Part shown: positions 60,300 to 64,000 of the stretch, piece by piece
How the letters are laid out: each line of letters opens with the position of its first letter
Position numbering within the stretch: position 1 is the first letter of the stretch
Position numbers and translations under genes: made by a program
Notes under the pieces: generated by a model
What the model was told of the DNA's origin: nothing
What the model saw: only the letters and a program-made list of their open reading frames with translations
Databases searched by the model: none
Source: Govania unica
GTDB lineage: Bacteria; Pseudomonadota; Alphaproteobacteria; Sphingomonadales; Govanellaceae
Length of the DNA stretch: 64,000 nt
Assembly (NCBI RefSeq): GCF_027920805.1
Contig: NZ_JANWOI010000003.1
Location: 248,001 to 312,000 of the forward strand
Direction: 5' to 3'

Positions 60300-60674
60300 T
60301 TATTTGCGTCGGGCCGTCACTTCGATTTCGACCTTGGCGCCCGGGGCGGGGATGCCGCAGATGAGCGTGGTATTGGCCGGGCGGATCTCGCCGAATTTTT
60401 CACCGAGCACTTTGACCACTGCGCCCAGATGGCTCATGTCGGTGACATAGACACGGGATCTTGTGACCTGGGTCAGATCGGTTCCGGCGGTGGTGAGGGT
60501 GTCTTCGATGATGCGGAAAATATTGCGGGTTTGCGCTTCGGCGTCTTCGGGGATGGCTTTGGTTTCGGGGTCGGCACCGACCGTTCCCGAGACATGCACA
60601 TAAAGGTCATCGACGACGGCGCGCGAATATCCGGCGAGGGCTTCAAAGGGAGAACCCGATGATATTTTCTGCAT
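60300..60674 (-). CDS. RidA family protein
   Basis: A 124-residue RidA/YjgF/Rid family protein; RidA itself hydrolyses enamine/imine intermediates to 2-oxo acids and ammonia. YVHVSGTVG, RNIFRIIEDTLTTAGTDLTQVTRSRVYVTDM and the end NTTLICGIPAPGAKVEIEV follow the fold, but the N-terminus FEALAGYSRAV and the missing terminal Arg motif (RxA before GAKVEIE) place it in an outlying Rid subgroup. It is next to an aldolase-like gene on the same strand. Confidence 0.85.
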   Translation of the reverse strand: MQKISSGSPFEALAGYSRAVVDDLYVHVSGTVGADPETKAIPEDAEAQTRNIFRIIEDTLTTAGTDLTQVTRSRVYVTDMSHLGAVVKVLGEKFGEIRPANTTLICGIPAPGAKVEIEVTARRK

Positions 60675-60761
60675 AGGTTGAAGGTCTTTCAGAAGCTGGG
60701 GGGAGGAATCAGATGGCCGCCAGTCTAGGGCATTTTGCCTTATAATTGAATGGTTTTGAGC

Positions 60762-61529
60762 TCATTCAGCGTAATCTGGCATGGTGCGATCGAGCCGGTG
60801 TTTGAGCCCGGCCCAGGCAATCTGCGCCGCCGATCCGAAGCCGTTTCTCGCCTGACTGTGAACCAGAGCCGCCATGGCGGGGCTTTGGATCAGGAGGGGA
60901 GCACTCCCGTTATGCGCGGCGAGCTGGATGGCGCAGGCCTTTTCCAGCAAGCTCAGCAGAAGATAGGCTTCGGCAATGCTACGTCCGGCGACAAGAAGCC
61001 CGTGATTGCGCAGAATCAGGATATGCCGGGGCCCAAGATCATGGACCAGGCGGCTCTGTTCGTCGGGGTTGAGGGCGATGCCTTCGTAATCGTGATACCT
61101 CACCTCGTTCAGGATGGTCAGGGCCATTTGTGAAATGGGCAGCAGACCGTCTTCCTGGGCGGCGACGGCGATGCCCGCGACGGTGTGAGTATGCATGACC
61201 GAGGTCACATCGGGTCGGGCGTGATGCAGGCAGCTGTGAATGAGAAATCCGGCCGGGTTGACGGGGTAGGTGGTGGGGCTGAGGATCATGCCGTCGCAGT
61301 CGACCTTGACCAGATTGGACGCCGTGACATCGGCGAACAGCAGGCCGAAGGGATTGATGAGGAAATGCTCCTGTGGGCCGGGCACGCGGGCGGACAGATG
61401 GGTGAAGATCAGATCATCCCAACCATTTGCGGCCACCAGGCGATAGGCGGCGGCGAGATCAACGCGGGTTTGCCATTCCTCGGGGCTGACCTGATCCTTG
61501 AGCGAAGGAAGGGGGTGCATGGCGGTCAT
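60762..61529 (-). CDS. Class II aldolase/adducin family protein
   Basis: A 255-residue zinc protein of the class II aldolase/adducin family. Ligands are visible as His-x-His in VMHTHTVAGIAV and His in ILRNHGLLVAG; GWDDLIFTHLSARVPG and NPFGLLFADVTASNLV are family motifs. The ATG at 61529 has GGAGACG upstream; the longer frame from 61571 does not. No sugar-phosphate gene is nearby, so aldolase activity is uncertain; many such proteins act on small aldehydes or unknown acids. It is divergent from a second RidA gene. Confidence 0.87.
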   Translation of the reverse strand: MTAMHPLPSLKDQVSPEEWQTRVDLAAAYRLVAANGWDDLIFTHLSARVPGPQEHFLINPFGLLFADVTASNLVKVDCDGMILSPTTYPVNPAGFLIHSCLHHARPDVTSVMHTHTVAGIAVAAQEDGLLPISQMALTILNEVRYHDYEGIALNPDEQSRLVHDLGPRHILILRNHGLLVAGRSIAEAYLLLSLLEKACAIQLAAHNGSAPLLIQSPAMAALVHSQARNGFGSAAQIAWAGLKHRLDRTMPDYAE

Positions 61530-61597
61530 GGCACGTCTCCTGTGGTCCCGGATTTCCGGGCTTGTCAGCATGATTTAAGGACTTTGCGACCGGGTGC

Positions 61598-61626
61598 GAA
61601 TTGCGTATACCGCTTGGGTGCAATTC
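61598..61626. promoter_or_regulatory. Inverted repeat before the second RidA gene
   Basis: GAATTGC (61598-61604) and GCAATTC (61620-61626) are perfect 7-bp arms around 15 bases that include GTATACC, in the 113-base divergent region between the aldolase-like and RidA genes. It may be an operator for both. Confidence 0.4.
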
Positions 61627-61642
61627 ACATCGGGAGATTCTC

Positions 61643-61987
61643 ATGAGCATTCAACGCATCGATACGGGCAAGCGCCTGAGCCATGCCGTCGTTCATAACA
61701 ACACCGTTTATCTTTGCGGTATGGTTGGCAAGGAAGGCACGCCGTTCGAAGAACAGATCCGTCAGGTTCTGGCCGACATCGACGATTATCTGGCGCAGGC
61801 CGGCAGCGACAAGACCAAGCTTCTGAACGCGACCATCTGGATCGACGATTTCAAATATTTCGATCAATTGAACGCCGCCTGGGAAGCCTGGTTGCCGGAA
61901 GGCTGTGCTCCGGCACGCGCCACCGGCCAGGTGAAGCTCGCAAGCCCCGGCTGGCTGGTGGAAATCATCGTCACTGCGGCGATCTGA
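61643..61987 (+). CDS. RidA family protein
   Basis: A 114-residue Rid-family protein, distinct from the one at 60300. SHAVVHNNTVYLCGMVG, EQIRQVLADIDDYLAQAGSDKTKLLNATIWIDD and GCAPARATGQVKLASPGWLVEIIVTAA are the pattern; here the conserved Arg of PARAT is present. The ATG at 61643 has CGGGAG upstream. Two different Rid proteins next to an amine-oxidising and hydantoinase cluster fit a pathway that makes reactive imines. Confidence 0.9.
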   Translation: MSIQRIDTGKRLSHAVVHNNTVYLCGMVGKEGTPFEEQIRQVLADIDDYLAQAGSDKTKLLNATIWIDDFKYFDQLNAAWEAWLPEGCAPARATGQVKLASPGWLVEIIVTAAI

Positions 61988-62012
61988 TCCTCAACGGAAC
62001 AGGGTTTTAAAA

Positions 62013-62041
62013 CAAAGCCTTCCCAATTTGGGAAGGCTTTG
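62013..62041. terminator. Bidirectional terminator between RidA and YbaK genes
   Basis: Stem CAAAGCCTTCCCA / TGGGAAGGCTTTG with a short AT loop, placed between two convergent genes (stops at 61987 and 62048), with A-rich and T-rich outer parts of the stem serving both strands. Confidence 0.88.
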
Positions 62042-62047
62042 TTGCAT

Positions 62048-62518
62048 CTAGATATGGCGGCCGAACTGGCCACGTTCGGCATGGGTCATCAGGCGTTCAA
62101 AATCCTGTCCTTTCATATGGATCAGGGTTTCGTGGTCGCCAGCTTCGAAATAGATGTCCGACTGGCTGCGCAGTCCATCGTCGAGGCAGACTTTCATGCC
62201 GTAAAGATGGCCCATGGGCGGCAAGGCTCCGATGTCGCAATCGGCGAAGGCGGTGCGGATTTCGTCTTCGGTGGCGAGGCCGATACGCTCCCGCAGCATA
62301 TGCGACAGTTCATGGAGATCGACCTTGCAGGTGCTTGGCAGTACCGCCAGCCGATAGCCGCCATCGCCCTTGAGCATAACCGCCTTGGCCAGCCGGTGCC
62401 CAGCTACATGCGAGGTCTGCGCGATCCGGCTTGCGGTCACTTCATGGGGGTGGTGGAGTTCTTCGTACCAGATGCCACTATCTTTCAGATAGTCGCGCAT
62501 ACTCATTGCCATGGCCAT
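62048..62518 (-). CDS. YbaK/EbsC family aminoacyl-tRNA deacylase
   Basis: A 156-residue YbaK/ProX-type editing domain that removes misacylated amino acids (Cys, Ala or others) from tRNA. The conserved lysine and glycine region is RLAKAVMLKGDGGYRLAVLP, and GALPPMGHLYGMKVCLD is the second family motif. Three Met codons at the start (MAMAMSM) leave the exact start open. It stands alone. Confidence 0.9.
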   Translation of the reverse strand: MAMAMSMRDYLKDSGIWYEELHHPHEVTASRIAQTSHVAGHRLAKAVMLKGDGGYRLAVLPSTCKVDLHELSHMLRERIGLATEDEIRTAFADCDIGALPPMGHLYGMKVCLDDGLRSQSDIYFEAGDHETLIHMKGQDFERLMTHAERGQFGRHI

Positions 62519-62781
62519 GATCCGTCTCCGTCATGATGACCAGGCGGCCGGGAGGCAGGGACGCGAGAGATTGAGCTGCCTCGAAACCGTCCAGCGAAAT
62601 TGTCCTGTATAGCTATTATATACTGTTTGCCCCGATCAGGCGATGGCGACGCGGCCGGATGATTGTGTAATATTCTTGCGCGGAGCTATGCTTGGGCCGA
62701 GACAAACCTGACCCGGGCAGGAGTTGCGGGAGTGGCTGAGGCTAGAGGACAGTGATAGCTGGTTTTTTTCAGGAGGCTGCG

Positions 62782-63156
62782 ATGGCGAACAGACTGAACG
62801 GCGTGTGGTTTAATGAATATGGATCACGCATGGAAATCACGGTCGATGAGACCGGATTTTTTTCTGGGCTGTATTCGTCGCACACGGGGGAGGTCGGCAC
62901 CTATCGTGTGATCGGTTTGACCGATCCCCACAGCGTTTCGGATAATCAGGGGGTCTCCATCAGCATTCACTGGCGGCCGCTGCATGCCGAGGGCGAGAAC
63001 CCCGACTGGCATATGGTGTCCGGCATGGTCGGGCAGTTGCAGACCGTGGATGGTGCGGAGGTTATCACGCTCAACCATTTGCTGGTGCAGGAAACGGACC
63101 ATGGCGACAACTGGCGGTCGACCTTTATCGACAAGATAAAGTTCACGCGGGGCTGA
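62782..63156 (+). CDS. Avidin family protein (biotin-binding beta-barrel), partly altered pocket
   Basis: A 124-residue protein that aligns over its whole length with streptavidin/avidin: LNGVWFNEYGSRMEITVDE for LTGTWYNQLGS..., GLYSSHTGEVGTYRVIG, SIHWRP, VSGMV, NWRSTFIDKIKFTR. Pocket residues kept: Asn11, Ser15, Tyr31, Ser33, Trp64, Trp111 (for N23, S27, Y43, S45, W79, W120 of streptavidin). Changed: W92 to Val79, W108 to His99, D128 to Ile119. There is no signal peptide; the AGGAGG at 62771-62776 fixes the start at 62782. Binding of biotin is probable but weaker, or the ligand differs. The convergent EamA gene overlaps its end by 14 bases. Confidence 0.85.
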   Translation: MANRLNGVWFNEYGSRMEITVDETGFFSGLYSSHTGEVGTYRVIGLTDPHSVSDNQGVSISIHWRPLHAEGENPDWHMVSGMVGQLQTVDGAEVITLNHLLVQETDHGDNWRSTFIDKIKFTRG

Positions 63157-64000
63157 CCGACTTTCGCGACGGCAGATTGACCAGCACAAGGGCCGAGATC
63201 ACAAGCGTCGCACCGAACAATTCGATGTCGCTCATGATCTCGCCAAAGATGATCCAGCCGAGGATGGCAGCGCTGACCGGTTGTAATAACAGCCCGAGGC
63301 TGCAGACGAGCACGGGCAGATTGGCGAGGGCGTAGGCGATCAGGCCCTGACCGATGGCATGGCAGAACAGGGCAAGGCCGATGGCGCTGACCCAGCCTGC
63401 TGTCGTATGGGGCAGGATCGTGCCTTCGATCAGCATGGGCGGGACGACACAGAGCGCCGCAATGAGCGAGGTCGCATACATGACCTCAAGCGTGCCGAGC
63501 CGGGTGCGGGCCGAGGCCACGCCGATCACATAGCCTGCATAGCCAATGCCGCCGATGATCGCGAGCATATTGCCGGTCATGGCGCCCTCGCCATGGCCAA
63601 AGGCCGCGGGACCGGCGAGGAATGCCGCGCCGGTCAGGGCCAGCAGGCAACCCGCCGCCACCATGGGCCGCATTTTCTGCTTGAGCACGAGCACGGTATA
63701 AAGCGCCACATAAATCGGTGCGAGACAGGCGAACAGGGTCGCCCGCGCCACCGGAATCATGTGGATCGAGGCATTCCACACCCACATGTCGAGAGCGAAA
63801 AAGAACGCGCCCGCGACGATGGGCACCAAGCTGCCGCGAAGGCCGGGGGAGGGTGCCGCCCGCCGCCCGGTGATCAGGAGCACAAGGAAGATCGCGATCC
63901 CCGCACCGGCGAGCCGCCAGAAGGCCGTGGCCGCCGGACCCACATCGGCATAGCGCACAAAGATCGGAGCCGTGCCAACGATCAACGCGCCGATAACAAG
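63143..64000 (-). CDS. EamA/DMT family transporter, 5' end cut by window
   Basis: An inner-membrane drug/metabolite transporter with ten hydrophobic segments in two EamA repeats. The frame stays open to the right edge (residues LVIGALIVGTAPIF precede the internal Met at 63985), so the start is outside the window. VRYADVGPAATAFWRLAGAG and ACLAPIYVALYTVLVLKQKM are typical first- and third-segment regions. Its last codons overlap the convergent avidin-family gene. Substrate unknown. Confidence 0.9.
   Translation of the reverse strand, partial: LVIGALIVGTAPIFVRYADVGPAATAFWRLAGAGIAIFLVLLITGRRAAPSPGLRGSLVPIVAGAFFFALDMWVWNASIHMIPVARATLFACLAPIYVALYTVLVLKQKMRPMVAAGCLLALTGAAFLAGPAAFGHGEGAMTGNMLAIIGGIGYAGYVIGVASARTRLGTLEVMYATSLIAALCVVPPMLIEGTILPHTTAGWVSAIGLALFCHAIGQGLIAYALANLPVLVCSLGLLLQPVSAAILGWIIFGEIMSDIELFGATLVISALVLVNLPSRKSVSPA

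Overview
The window reads as chromosomal DNA of a Gram-negative alphaproteobacterium. Three things point there: the conserved order ubiquinol-cytochrome c chaperone / DUF177 / rpmF / plsX / fabH / ihfA / merR / tRNA-Pro; the order aminotransferase / hom / glpX / recJ; and TonB-dependent receptors with a heme A synthase (CtaA). Coding DNA is GC-rich and many genes overlap by 1-11 bases. A more exact placement (Emcibacterales, Kordiimonadales or Sphingomonadales-like) is only a guess from gene order.

Layout. 1-4.7 kb: housekeeping genes for cytochrome bc1 assembly, ribosome, phospholipid and fatty-acid initiation, IHF, a MerR regulator and tRNA-Pro(GGG). 4.7-12.1 kb: a glycerate dehydrogenase/kinase pair, a degenerate GGDEF-EAL protein, a QueD-like protein without the usual catalytic Cys, an orphan endolysin-holin pair of gene-transfer-agent type, a YajG-like lipoprotein, ctaA and cutA. 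12.5-25.2 kb: metY, rplM-rpsI, argC with a gamma-carbonic anhydrase, phaC, and aminotransferase-hom-glpX-recJ. 25.3-27.8 kb: a large, lower-GC, unrecognised 821-residue protein with an internal duplication, its own operator-like palindrome and its own terminator.

27.9-37.9 kb (minus strand): a catabolic or uptake cluster with a MalT-like LuxR regulator, a 515-residue HyuA-type hydantoinase, a TonB receptor, an NCS1 permease, a hydantoin-racemase-like protein and a DUF917 protein. Together they suggest import and ring opening of a hydantoin-like heterocycle. 38.1-43.8 kb: tRNA-Glu(TTC), then a three-subunit xanthine/CO-dehydrogenase-type molybdenum hydroxylase, an FAD oxidoreductase and an SRPBCC protein. 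43.8-49.3 kb: a soluble triple-PAS chemoreceptor, a 52-residue membrane protein, and an Lrp / alr / dadA alanine module. 49.4-62 kb: a second hydantoinase-type cluster: FAD oxidoreductase and TonB receptor on the minus strand, diverging from hyuA-hyuB-MFS-amidohydrolase-GntR, followed by RidA, a class II aldolase-like protein and a second RidA. The end holds a YbaK protein, an avidin-family protein and an EamA transporter cut by the window edge.

Many gene boundaries carry short palindromic repeats of about 29 bp with the core GGGCTTGACCC and several stem variants that preserve pairing. One array is a 119-bp tandem repeat. No CRISPR array, rRNA, integrase, transposase or capsid gene was seen. 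All functions are inferred by reading; no database search was run.
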